Assembly: GCF_000003195.3 (NCBI RefSeq)
Contig: NC_012873.2
Location: forward strand, 45,343,061 to 45,407,060
From: Sorghum bicolor
Lineage: Eukaryota > Streptophyta > Magnoliopsida > Poales > Poaceae
DNA length: 64,000 nt
Reading direction: 5' to 3'
The position numbers and the translations under genes were made by a program. Positions 37,033 through 47,599 of the stretch are shown piece by piece. Below the pieces are notes generated by a model. It saw only the letters and a list, made by a program, of their open reading frames with translations, was not told the DNA's origin and did not search any database. Each line of letters starts with the position of its first letter. The first letter of the stretch is position 1.

Positions 37033-37994
37033 ATCAGACACTTAGTTTCCCAAAGGAAATATTGAAGAACCTCTGTGTCCGAGTTGGTACCTTGTACGCT
37101 CCAGCAAACTTCGTGGTGATAGAGACTGGTACTGAGGAGAGGGCACCCATCATCTTAGGGAGGCCATTCCTAAACACCAGAGCAGTCATCTACGCTAATG
37201 CTGCCAAGATCAGTCTCTACATCAAGGGGAAGAAGGAGACTTTCCTTCAAGAACAAGACTACACAAGCTTCAGAGCAAACCCGACATGAACCAAGGAAGA
37301 GGACCAACAGGAGGAACAGGAACAAGCAAATGTGGACTGAGTCAGCTAAGATGGTCACTGCAGTTCAAAGAGGTCAAGATCGTCGACTCAAGTCGCCATT
37401 TCTGATCAAGAAGGACAACCCTGGTGTTCCAAGTATTGAGTGCACAATCAACAGATACTCTTTTTAGAAGACACTCTACGACACCGGATCTGATGTCAAC
37501 ATAATGGCCGCAGTCACTTATCAGCTCCTGCATGGAACCATGCTCCTACAACCAGCATACATTCAGCTCCAGAAAATTTTCAGGTCATTGACATGGGAGA
37601 AGACGAGTATGATCCACCGACCATCCTTGGAAGACCGTTCCTCAACACTATCAAAGCCATCATCTATATTGGAACCGGAGAAGTCCACATGCACTTCCTC
37701 TCTGAGAAGGTACGCCACTACTTTAATGATTCTAACTATATAGTTGAAGATTCTAAGCAGGTCAGGACAAGAAGAAGACAACGCAACCGCAACCAGAGGA
37801 GGCAGATCATCAAGGACGGATGGGTAGACTACGAAGGAGAAGTGATAAGGTCTGAACACATACGGCTTGAACAGAACTGTCCTGAGGAGACCGTAGCACC
37901 GAGTCAGGTGTGGAGAGAGAAGATAGTTATACACGACAAAGAGGCGCCGCCGGAATCACCGACTACGCCACCTAGCGAATCCCAGGACGACTAA
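37033..37994 (+). pseudogene. Truncated tandem-protease region of element B
   Basis: It is homologous to 10255-11297 of element A but starts inside the first protease module, after its active-site Asp. The PIILGRPFLN motif (about 37149) is kept. A 2-bp loss near 37240 shifts the frame. The second module has D at 37480 (DTGSDVNIM) directly after a TAG, and about 90 bp are deleted after 37570. The last part keeps ILGRPFLN (about 37624) and reaches TAA at 37992-37994. The position of element A's final TAG is a sense codon here. Confidence 0.75.
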
Positions 37995-40181
37995 GAAAAC
38001 GGAGAGTCCCGTTCGGAGGACTTAAAAATACCGAACGCCTTGCCAAGAGGTAAACTTGGTAGTTATCCTTTTCCATTCAATAGTTTGCTTAGTTAAGCAG
38101 GTTCATGCTATCTTGAAAAGAAAATAAATGTTAAAAAATAGTAAGCCCCATGTGAGTATGCTCATGGCATAAAACCCATAAGTACATTCACTGTGGTGGC
38201 ATGAAAATAAAATAAATAAGTTTTCATCTTACAATAAAAATATAAAAATAATAAGTGCATGATCCTGCTAAATAAGTAATATTGAGGAGGCTCAACATGA
38301 TAAAGGCTAGATATTTATGCTAACACTTAACCAGTTCCACAAAGCTTTGTTGTCTATTTGAGCTCCACAGAATTCAAGGATCAAAGAAGACTAGCAGACA
38401 GAGGACATCCTAATCACTGTCGGGGTGCTGTCGACTTTCAAATACACCTCCATCACCTGCTAGCTACATCAGAAGAAATTACGTCAAAATTCAGCTTGGG
38501 GGAGAGCACCCCCATTTATCTCGCTAAGTATTTCTACCTATCTTTATACTTATATTATGTTAGAATATTAAAATACATAAACTATGAAAAAACCAAATAA
38601 AGATTTTGTGCTTTTATATATATATCTTTGCTTAGTTTGCTAAATAAATAAATAAATAAAATTTGCTATGAACCCTCATGATAAGCTCTCTCATGGAAAT
38701 GATGAATAGTTGCTCTGCCATGACTAGTTCTTAAAATTGAAATCTCTCTCAAGTTTAGGCATAACTGTTATAATTTAAAGCTTGCTCTAAACCTAAACTT
38801 GTGGGAAGAGTACTTGATCTAAAGTCTAAGTCGTTAACGGATATGATATGGGAAGGTTGAGCTGCTGTTTATCTGTTCCTAGAGATGCTAGAATTCTGGA
38901 GAATTTTATCTTTGAAAAAATCTTTAAAATAACACATGATGAGTTCCTGTATGATGAGAGTTTAAAATCCTACCACAGCCATATATACATGCTTGCTAGA
39001 CTTTGAGCCACGTATTTACTTTTTACTGCTTATGAGCATTGAGTGTGGTCAAGCTGTGTAGACCCTTAGGAGCTTGTCATATGGTTAAAATCAAGATTCA
39101 CTTGCACGTTCACTCATACATGCTACTTCTACTCCGAAAGTACGCATCCACATACATCCACTCATTTCCATCTCCACATTCACCCGAAATTATTCTACTC
39201 CTAATCCGGGAGAGAATAGCCAAAAACATTTTCCTATACCTGTTATTCCCTGTGAAATAAATGCTCCAGTTATTTTGGTTACTACCACTTGCTATATTAT
39301 TTCAGGAGATGAGTGCTCTAAAAAAAAGAGAAGAAAAAAAAAAGAAAAAAAATATAATAAATAATATACGAGGAAATAAAAAGAGGCAAGTGCCCGGAAC
39401 CTCGAAGAAAAGAAAAAGTGAGACGAGAGGTAAAAATGGACAAGTGTCCGACAGTAGAATTAGGGGTACAAGATACCACCTGAGAGGAAAGAAAAAGAAA
39501 ATATAGAGCATCTCATTCTCCCCAAAAAGCTTCAAGTGCAAGAAAGGTATGTATCCCCTCAAAAGAGCAAAAGTAGAATTAGACTTTCACCATTATTATC
39601 ACCATCATCACCATACACCATTCATTCGCCACACATGCACATCTTGATTTGACTTATTGACTTGTTCTTCTGGATCCATGGTTTGACTATGCAATAAATG
39701 TCTTGTAAGTATGTATTAGTTGTCTCCCACCTATGAGCTCCAGATATCAGAACTTTATTAGAGTAGGGTGAGAGAGAAGGCAATATCACTATGCCTCATA
39801 CCAAAAATACCACATACTTTGAGAGAAGGCATATACCATTACTGCCTTGGTAAGGATCCATAAATACCACAAAAGAGAGATCTGAGAGAGTCATATAAGG
39901 AATCTCTGAGTTTTATTTGAAAATCTGCAAAAAACCCCAGAGCTATAGCTGATCAAGAATAAGAGACATGGCGCTTGACTTGACCGTTCTATCTTTTAAC
40001 TGCTCAAGACACAAGTGATAGTTACAAGCCCCATGGTGAAAGGTAAAATGAGTAAGTTTTAAGTCTTAACAGTTTATTCTAACTCAAAGATGAGATCTTG
40101 CTTGAATGCGTGTGTACTTTTAAGAAATGAAACCACTGCAGAAACTCTTGAGTTCATCCTTGCTCAGGGACGAGCAAGAGG
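37995..40181 (+). other. Non-coding 3' region of element B
   Basis: It is collinear with 11298-13377 of element A at high similarity, including the extra polypurine motif AGCTTGGGGGAGAG at 38493-38506. An A-rich, low-complexity patch at about 39318-39380 is longer than in A. No supported ORF. Confidence 0.75.
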
Positions 40182-41577
40182 TAAGCTTGGGGGAGTTTGT
40201 TGATGGTCCTTAAGTATCAAATTTAATTATCAAATAAACAAAGAAAAGGATCCAAATGAAATCAACATCTAGACTTAGGGTTTTATCTGACAGAATTCCA
40301 CGAGTTTTGGTGTTTGTCTATTTCTGTAGGGGGTTATCAGAAAATAAGGAAGAAAGGCCCACACGTTGGGATTACATAGAGATATTAATGTGCCGCACAA
40401 TTTTCTATCATCTAGAAGACTCCAGAAGCCACGGGAACGAACGAGAAGGCAAACGGGCCCGGGGGCAGGGCGCCCGCCCACCCCCCTTGGGCGCCCGCCC
40501 AGGTGTTTCCACCAATCACAGAATGGAGTACACCATTGCAATGATCTCGTTGAGCTGATCGAAATGCATATATTACTTGCTATATTTGGAGTTCGGAATC
40601 AAAAGATATTAATAAAAGAAGGACTCCACATAAAAGAGCTGCGGGATTAATTGGGCCCAAATCAGATTTTGGTCCATTAAGGCCTATGTGCATTTTAATG
40701 AGATATGGTGGAAAGTTTAGTACCACATCGCCTGCTGAACCAAAAACGCACAGAGGAGGAGGACTATATAAGCAAGGCCCCTGGTCCCTGGAGAAGACAA
40801 GAAATTATCATAGAGATTGAGGGGTGCCCTCGAAGGAAAACCTCTTCTCTAAATAATATTTCTTTTTAGGCTTAGCAACCAATGTAAAGTAGAAATAGAT
40901 CTTCTAGTTTCTACTAGATTGAGAGAGATAGAGTGGAGGTGTGGATCAGAGGAAGGCCGGCCTGTCGGTGTCTACTCCGAGTTGTACCTGCGGGATCAAG
41001 TCTCCTAACCCGAGGCTTGCTTCTAAGATTCTTCAGTAATTCGACTTCTAATACTAGTAAGTTCTTGTTTTATTGTTCTTTGGTTTATGAGTTTACTTTA
41101 ATCCTCTTCCGGTTGAGTATTAGAGTAATCACTTGCTAGCGTAAACGTGGTGTTTAGGCTAGGGTACTCATAGATATCCCCTAACTAGCTGGACCGTGGT
41201 AGTAGCGAGGAACGTGACATTTCCGAGTTACCTTTGCAGATCACATCTCGTTAGCAGGACGGGTAGGTTTATAGGTGCGGGTCGAACATCCTTTGTGTTG
41301 TCTAGATTCCGTGAGCCTCCCCAATAGAACAGTAGATCATCCTTACCAAGGTTAGAACGAGACTACGGTTGCAGTCTTCTCTATACATCACTCACATCGA
41401 GAGACATTCTTTGTAGCCTAAAGGGATAGTAGCAATAGATTTGGTTAGTCAGATGCACCCTTTCTCCCAGTGGTAAAAATATAAATATGATAACTCTGGA
41501 TAACCTCCTGGGTGAAATGCTCACCGATATCCGTGCGCTTGCGGATCATTTCCTTATTGCGTTACCAAATATCAACA
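40182..41577 (+). repeat. PPT and 3' LTR of element B
   Basis: The PPT (TAAGCTTGGGGGAGTT) ends at 40197. The LTR runs 40198-41577 with its TATA box at 40765-40772. The first 270 bp are close to the A-family LTR and the rest is not, so the LTR itself is mosaic. Confidence 0.88.
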
Positions 41578-41631
41578 GTTAGTGCTAGGGTTTCATCAAT
41601 TATCCAAAACCAAACTAGGGCTTTCAAGCTC

Positions 41632-41945
41632 AATGCCCTAGAGGTGGTGTTGGAGGACACCGAGGGATCCTTGGCCCGAACCAAGGATCAACTGGTAGAG
41701 TTTGACTCTCCAGTTGTCAGTAAGTACACTTTCCTGCACTTTCCTTAGATGATCGACTCTTTTGTTGATCTTTCAGTTTTGTTGATCGCAGGGCTCCAAG
41801 AGCAGTTCAACACACTCACCCCCACCATCAACGCAATCACCAGAATGGTGAACACGCACTAGGAGACCCAGGTGGAGCGCCTTCAAGATGTCCCCAACCA
41901 CATCCAGAAAGTGGCTCTCCATGGCGTCCACTCTAGAGCAGCTCT
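41632..41945 (+). pseudogene. 3' part of the split coiled-coil gene remnant
   Basis: The frame broken at 23782 by the Copia element resumes here after the second TSD copy (41627-41631), with codons for a coiled coil (ALEVVLEDTEGSLARTKDQL). A donor A|GTAAGT follows at 41719, a 72-bp intron ends in CGCAG at 41791, and the last exon stays in frame apart from one TAG. Its end resembles the VALHGVH-AA tail I recall from putative gypsy-type transposon proteins. The join shows that the Copia element inserted in an exon. Confidence 0.5.
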
Positions 41946-43073
41946 TCTCTCTTTTTTCTTTCTCTTTTTTTCAAATGATAGAACTCTTTCTATTTGATAA
42001 CTATTTTGCATAGCCTCATGTCCATACCTAGAATACAATAATCTTCGAAAAAAGGATGAAGCAACAATAAGCTTGGAGCATTTTTTTTGGAAATCCTAAC
42101 AACTTTTTGTATGCTTTCCAGTGTAGGAGATAGATAAAAGGCAAAGAGAATTTTTGTGCGTACTAGTGCAGGAGCAGCAGATATATATGGGTGTAAGGGA
42201 TCTTGATTTTTGAGAGCATGACCCACCTCTCGACAAGGGTCTCATATGGGTTGACCAAACTCAATACAAAGCAAACAACTTATGTGCTAGTTTTATAATT
42301 ATAAGGCTCTGCTAGGTATTTTATTCTTACCATAGAGGAGAAGCATAGCTAAAAATTTTAGTGTTCTTATAAAAGAAATTCTCCAAATGGCAAAGTATTA
42401 GAAATTAGGTTCTCATGATTCTACTATCTCACATTCCACAATGACTTAAGTGATATGGGGTCCTTATAAATTAAGTTCCCAACAACAATAGGACTCCTAG
42501 GGAAAATCATGGTGTGAGTCTATAAAGAGATCATGACTAAAATAATCTACCTTTTAATTTTAGCATTTTAAATAGGTGTTATTCAAGAATTTATAATGTG
42601 AAACATAATAGAAAGTGTATATATAAAAATTGTAACGTGTAGGGAACAAACCTGATCATGGTCGAAGGACGGAGCAAGGAGGGCCCACACCCTAGGTGCC
42701 CGCCCCTAGCTCTAGGCAGCCACCCCCTCTAGGGTGGCTTTTCGAAGCCTGCTTTGATGTGCAGGGTCCTCGTGTCATATATTCTCAGTTTTTTTATTTA
42801 TGCAGAAAAATTTGTTTATTACGTCGTCAGGTGTCTCCCCCATACTTGTTTCCCTTTATCCTTTATAGAGAGCATGGTGGAGACAAAAACAAAGCAACGA
42901 ATATCCAACATAATAATAACCAATCTCTTTTATTGCAATATTATATAAGGCACTTTATTACAATTTGATTGAAAGAATGAATTAAATGAAAGAATTAAAC
43001 TAATCAAACTAAGAACCTAAGCAAACTCATGACTAACTTGATGGTGCCTTATCAACTGCTAGACTGACTTGAT
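41946..43073 (-). mobile_element. Remnant related to the C-family interior
   Basis: Diverged similarity to 16590-17100 of element C (blocks 'gcatagcc', 'gtgtaggaga', 'gagcatgac', 'ttgacc-aactcaat-caaagcaa'), in the same minus orientation. A GC-rich patch at 42660-42740 looks like part of an LTR leader. No coding frame. Confidence 0.45.
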
Positions 43074-43688
43074 CTAGTTCTTTGGCTTAGGGGGTTCTAG
43101 AGCCCTCAAACGCTTATCTATCTTTTTGTTGTTCTTCTCTATACCCTCTACTTTCTCATTTCTATGAAGGATGCATCTACCCTAGAGACGCAAGCTAGCC
43201 TCTATGGAGGAGATGGTCGCGTGCTGAGCCTCAAATTCTTTATCTAAATTAGCTATAGTTCTATGACTCTTGTGTGGAGTTTCAGAAGCAGCAAGGGTGC
43301 GTTTAGGAGCGTCCTTTGGCGGCATGAACTTGACTTTGCAGTAGGTGCGTTCTCCAGTGTTGTACTTGGCGCAGACAATCTTGTCACTCTTGTTGGTCTT
43401 CACACCAACCAGTGTCTCGTTGTGCTTCAGCAGCAGGATCTTGGTTCCCGCCGGTAGCTTGATGATCGGTCCCTTTGGTGGTGCGTATTCAAGCAAAAGG
43501 GGCTAAGGCGGTGCTGTAATGACCGACTAAGCGAAATAGGATTAGCCATAGCTACAAGGCTTTAGTGGAATGGTAGCAAGAGGTTGAGCATCACTAACTA
43601 GAATGAGAGCTTTGGAGTTGGGATCTTCTATAGGAATGGTGTTGAGGTCAATCCCATAGGGGATCATCCTCCTATCTTGGTTGGCCAT
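43074..43688 (-). pseudogene. Broken minus-strand ORF of unknown function
   Basis: An ATG at 43688 opens a frame beginning MANQDRRMIPYGIDLNTIPI that stays in register over 205 codons to TAG at 43074. It is interrupted by TAA at 43542, further stops before 43496, and TAG at 43182. The middle part (about 43182-43496) contains a stretch AGTKILLLKHNETLVGVK and a TGERTYCKVKF segment. The end is Lys-rich and helical. No domain recognised. A minus-strand TATA (45623-45629) and leader-like DNA lie upstream, now separated from the ATG by the solo LTR at 43706-45549. It is probably a gene of an unidentified non-autonomous element. Confidence 0.4.
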
Positions 43689-43705
43689 TGGAGCTTTGGG
43701 GAGAG

Positions 43706-45549
43706 TGAAAACCCTAGTTTGGTTTTGGATAATTGATAAAACCCAAAATATTAACCTCTATGCTAAGTGTGTGTAGATTAGATGAGGTTAGTGCATGTCA
43801 AGTGATGGAGCAAGAGATGATCATGGTGATGATGGTGATGACCACAAGATGATCAAGTGCTCAACTTGGAAAAGAAGAAAGAGAAAAACAAAATCCTATG
43901 AAGATCAAGGCAAAGGTATTTCTTAGGATTTTAGTTTTAGTGATCAAGACATCATAGAGGGTGTGATCACGTTTAGGATAGGTAGCCATACTATAAAGAA
44001 GGAAATTCTTTGGCCAAGCAGTTATCAAGTGCCACTAGGTGACATTGTTCATGTGCATGCATTTAAAACTTAGTGTGCTAACTTAACCCTTGAAAATGAT
44101 TATGAAAATGCTAACACACATGCATAAGGTGAAACACATGGTGGTTAGCACGTTTTTTGTTGCGCCGGTGGAAAGTTTGGAGAAGTTGTGGGAGAGTTTT
44201 TTTACTGGTAAAACACTCACCAGACACTGACTCCCGGAGTATCGAACGCTAGGCCAGTCTACAACGCGTGCAAGTGCTGCAGTGCGTGAGTGTTCTGTGT
44301 GTCGGAGCGTCCGATGCTCTATCATCAGATGTGCCGGTACTCATACTATAGTAGGGTGATGTCAGCAAGCGTGTGAGCGAGTGTTTTGAACTAAACATGT
44401 CAAACATCATAGAGCGTTCGACGACGAACCATCAAACACGTCTGACGCCCCTGCGCATCTGCAGTGCTCCGTGAGTACTATCCAATGTTCGAGTGGCACA
44501 TCTGGTGTGTTGCACCTGACACGTTCGACGTGGTGTACTTGTGAACTCAAATGTTTAAGTGACCTTTGAAGATCAATGAGTCACATTCGCCCTGTCAGGG
44601 GCATCGGATGCTCCCTTGACTGGGCCAAGCCCCAAGAGCCTAACGACTCTATTTGAAGAGGGAGCTTATAAATAGTGTTTGGCCGGCTTAGGGTTTACTC
44701 TCTTGGCATTTTGACATACTTGACATCCTTGTGAGCCTAAGAAAACACCTCCCACTCATCTCCATCATAGATTAATCATCTTTGTGAGATTGAGAGTGAC
44801 TCTAAGTGCATTTGCTTGAGTGATTGCATCTAGTGGCACTTGGGGATTGTTGTGGCTGCGGGTTTCTTGTTACTCTTGGTGGTTGCCGCCACCTAGACGG
44901 TTTGGAGTAGCGGAGGAGGATTAACACGAGTTGGTGATTATTCGTGGCCATCTCCCGGTGATTGTGAGGGGGCTTATACCTTTCCTAGCAGAGAGCTAAA
45001 AGGTAACTCTAGTAAATTGCTTATGTCATTGAGTTACCTCACTTGTGGATAGGTTCTTTCGGTGTCTAATTGTGTGGATGAGGTTCGTGCAATACCTCTC
45101 AGCCGCCGAACCACCAAGTGTTGGTCAACAAACAGGGACTAGCATGCGGACAAGCACGTGAACCTCAGGAGAAAAATCTTTGTGTCCATCTCTTGTGATT
45201 GATTGGATTTCTCCCAACGATTAATCTTCATTATATTGATTGATTCACTTGCCTCTACACGTTGGTATAAAACTTCATTCCTACTCCCTTACATTCCCAC
45301 AAACTAGACTGGCTTAATTTCTTGTATAGAAACTTTAGGTAGCTCTCTAGTGTGAGTAGTGACTTAGGCATTGATTGAACTTAGTGATTGTAGCAACTAG
45401 AATTATTGGGTAGGTGGCTTGCAAATACCCCATTAGAGCTAGAGCAAAAAGTTTTGTTTTGTTATTTACTAACCTCTTGCTCTAGTGAGTTTGTAGAATT
45501 TTTAAATAGGCTATTCTTCACCCCCTTCTAACTATATTAGGGCCTTATA
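43706..45549 (+). mobile_element. Second solo LTR of the Copia family
   Basis: Edges TGAAAACCCTAG and GGGCCTTATA; TSD GAGAG at 43701-43705 and 45550-45554. TATA box 44667-44674. It is much more diverged than the other copies. The palindromic array (about 44200-44640) has decayed to half-sites with TG/CA in place of CG. Confidence 0.85.
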
Positions 45550-45554
45550 GAGAG

Positions 45555-45999
45555 CTAGCAGGCTTCTAAACATGGGGAGAGGAATGTTCCGATGGAATGA
45601 GAATGATAGAGGTCTTGGTCTGTTTATACAGAGGTCAAAACGAGGTCGAGAAGGTTCCCACGATAGAAACAGATCTAACAAACTTGTGATAAGATTTTTC
45701 TGGTAAAAGAATGTAGAAGGATTGAGAAGGCAAAAGGCGGCGGCGAGGTGGCGCAGGAGGTTGGGCGGCCACCCAGCCCTAGGGGCGGGCGCCCGGGTTT
45801 CGAGCCCATCTTCAACCAACTTTTTTGCAATCTTTTCTAAATATTTTTGTTATTTTGAAAATATGTTGTATCCCAAAAAAACAAAATTAAAAAGATCAGA
45901 CCCAATAATACTTACGTAAGAAAGAAATTAATTATGTTTAATTCTTCTAATTCTTTATTGAGCTCTAAAAATAATTGAGGCGTATTTTAAAGTGTGATC
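45555..45999 (-). other. Upstream part of the remnant interrupted by the solo LTR
   Basis: Read on the minus strand, a GC-rich stretch (45735-45800) precedes TGTATAAAC at 45623-45629 and a leader reaching the solo LTR. It would be the promoter side of the broken ORF at 43074-43688. No protein-coding content is supported. Confidence 0.35.
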
Positions 46000-46440
46000 G
46001 CTCCATGTGATAGTTTTTTAGTTGTTAGAGAGCACTCCGCTGTGTGACCTAGTGCTCCACCGAAGTTATTCGGTGCTCAAGCAGAAGCTGACTCAGGGTA
46101 ATGGTGTTGGATTCTTGAGTGAGCTAGGGTAGCCGGCCTTGGTATCCCTAGCACTGGTTTACAGTCTTAGAAATCTAAGCAACACAATCCATTCACTTGC
46201 ATCATTTTGATTCATATTTTGGTGAGATTGGATAGCCTCTAGTGCATTTGCATCGTCGACTTGCATCTCGTGGCACTAGTTGATCATGGAGTCTGTTGGT
46301 GTTCTTATTACTTTTGATGATTTGTCGTCATCTATATGCTTAAAGCTCGTGGGATCATTGAGGAGCTATCGGTGATTGATGTTGCCTCATATCAACCAAT
46401 TGTAAGGGGCTTGTAGCATTGATGAGACAGTATAACCGAC
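46000..46440 (+). mobile_element. Decayed fragment of a Copia LTR
   Basis: The order of short blocks ('ctagtgcatttgcat', 'cttgcatctcgtggcact', 'cttattacttttgatgatttgtcgtcatct') parallels 44815-44960 of the solo LTR, at low identity. Ends are not recognisable. Confidence 0.4.
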
Positions 46441-46493
46441 CCATGTTTCTAATAGTACAAAGACAAAAAAGTAAAAGAAAAAAAAGAAAACGT

Positions 46494-46636
46494 TAGGGGT
46501 TATTTGGTTCCTAGCTGAATCTTCCATATGAGCTATAGCGTCGCCACATTTTGTGACGTCCAAAATAGTTGCCACACCTATGACGTAGATTTGTACTAGA
46601 AAAATCTATGATCGCCACACTCATGACCAAACACCC
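46494..46636. mobile_element. Possible small MITE
   Basis: A left end TTA-GGGGTTATTTGGTTCC and a right end that reads GGAGGGTGTTTGGTCATG on the other strand form imperfect inverted termini around a 'gtcgcc' inverted pair. The right TSD is not clear. Confidence 0.35.
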
Positions 46637-46763
46637 TCCTTTCTATGCATAGCGAATCGTAAGCGAGCACCCTCTTCTTCATGGAGGCGGAGGATTATGG
46701 TTTTTCTGGGTCTTAGATTTTCTTAGGTGTTATTCGTTCTCGGCTGTTCGCTAGGCACTTCTA

Positions 46764-47187
46764 GGCCTTGTTTAGTTGCAAAAAAAATTATAAAATAGAC
46801 ATTTTAGCATTTTCGTTTGTATTTGATAAATATTGTCTAATTATGGATTAATTAGGCTTAAAAGATTTGTCTCGCAAATTATAGGTAAATACAATTAGTT
46901 ATTTTTTATTTATATTTAATACTCTATGTATGTATGTGCCGCAAGATTCGATATTTAATACTCTATGTATGTATGTATGTGCCGCAAGATTTGATTTTGG
47001 ATACTGTATCACTTTTGTTTGTATTTAGTAATTATTATCTAACTATGGACTAATTAACTTAAAAATTTTATTTTGCAAATTACAGGTAAACTGTGTAATT
47101 AGTTATTTTTTATCTATATTTATGGCTTTGCATGTGTTCAGAGATTTGATACGGATGATTTTAAAATTTTTCGGAAACTGAAAGGCC
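46764..47187. mobile_element. Compound, diverged Tourist-like MITE (two overlapping copies)
   Basis: It starts GGCCTTGTTTAGTTGC and ends CGGAAACTGAAAGGCC. A 35-40 bp piece ('aatactctatgtatgtatg-tgccgcaagatt') is present twice in tandem at about 46917-46995. Two partial copies of the family element follow each other, so the whole is about twice the unit length. Same family as 47366-47595. Confidence 0.65.
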
Positions 47188-47365
47188 TAAACTAGTCCCT
47201 ACTCTGTATCGGACGGGGGGGGGGGGACTTGATTCACACTTGACACGGCGTACACCAGGTCAGGCTACAGCCTGCGCCCGCTACTGCCACTCCATCCGCT
47301 GCCGCTCCCGGCTCGGCAGCCGTCTGGGCTGGCACCTGTCATCGGCAGCCCAGCCGCTTCGATTA

Positions 47366-47595
47366 GGCCTGGTTTAGTTCCAAAATTTTTTGTGTAGCAC
47401 TTTTGTTTATATTTAACAAATATTGACCAATCATAAACTAACTAGGCTTAAAAGATTCGTCTCGTCAATTCCGACCAAACTGTATAATTAGTTTTTATTT
47501 TTATCTATATTTAATACTTCATGCATACGTCTAAAGATTCGATGTGATGAAAAATCTGAAAAATTTTGCAAAATTTTCGGGAACTAAACAAGGCC
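47366..47595. mobile_element. Tourist/PIF-like MITE, 230 bp
   Basis: The terminal inverted repeats are GGCCTGGTTTAGTTCC and its complement ending GGAACTAAACAAGGCC. TTA flanks both ends (47363-47365 and 47596-47598), the TSD of PIF/Harbinger MITEs. It lies just upstream of the GC-rich promoter of the resistance-type gene. Confidence 0.88.
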
Positions 47596-47599
47596 TTAA

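Larger units (their letters stand above)
33523..41577 (+). mobile_element. Element B: chimeric non-autonomous Gypsy element
   Basis: It is nested in the Copia 5' LTR. The 5' LTR (33523-34629) lacks about its first 273 bp; the 3' LTR (40198-41577) is complete at 1,380 bp. The shared 1,107 bp have no length differences and roughly a dozen substitutions. PBS 34638-34655; PPT up to 40197. The interior from 34.7 to about 37.0 kb matches the C family, while 37.03-40.2 kb matches the A family, so it is a recombinant. RT, RNase H and integrase are missing. The left TSD is lost; the right one is probably GTTAG (41578-41582). Confidence 0.88.
23783..41626 (-). mobile_element. SIRE/Maximus-type Copia retrotransposon with nested element B
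   Basis: This is a complete minus-strand element with a perfect TSD AGCTC (23778-23782 and 41627-41631). The 3' LTR is at 23783-25662. The 5' LTR is 32152-33522 plus 41578-41626, interrupted by element B and a deletion. The PBS lies next to the 5' LTR and a PPT next to the 3' LTR. Coding order on the minus strand is gag (32092-30008), protease, integrase, reverse transcriptase and RNase H (about 29995-26793). Gag before pol, and integrase before RT, is the Copia order. The long gag with two CCHC knuckles fits the SIRE/Maximus lineage. LTR divergence is about 3% by eye. Confidence 0.93.

Noticed and set aside
47211..47227. G-run considered as a regulatory or telomere-like element
   Set aside because: Simple homopolymer of about 13 G between MITEs; no repeat unit.
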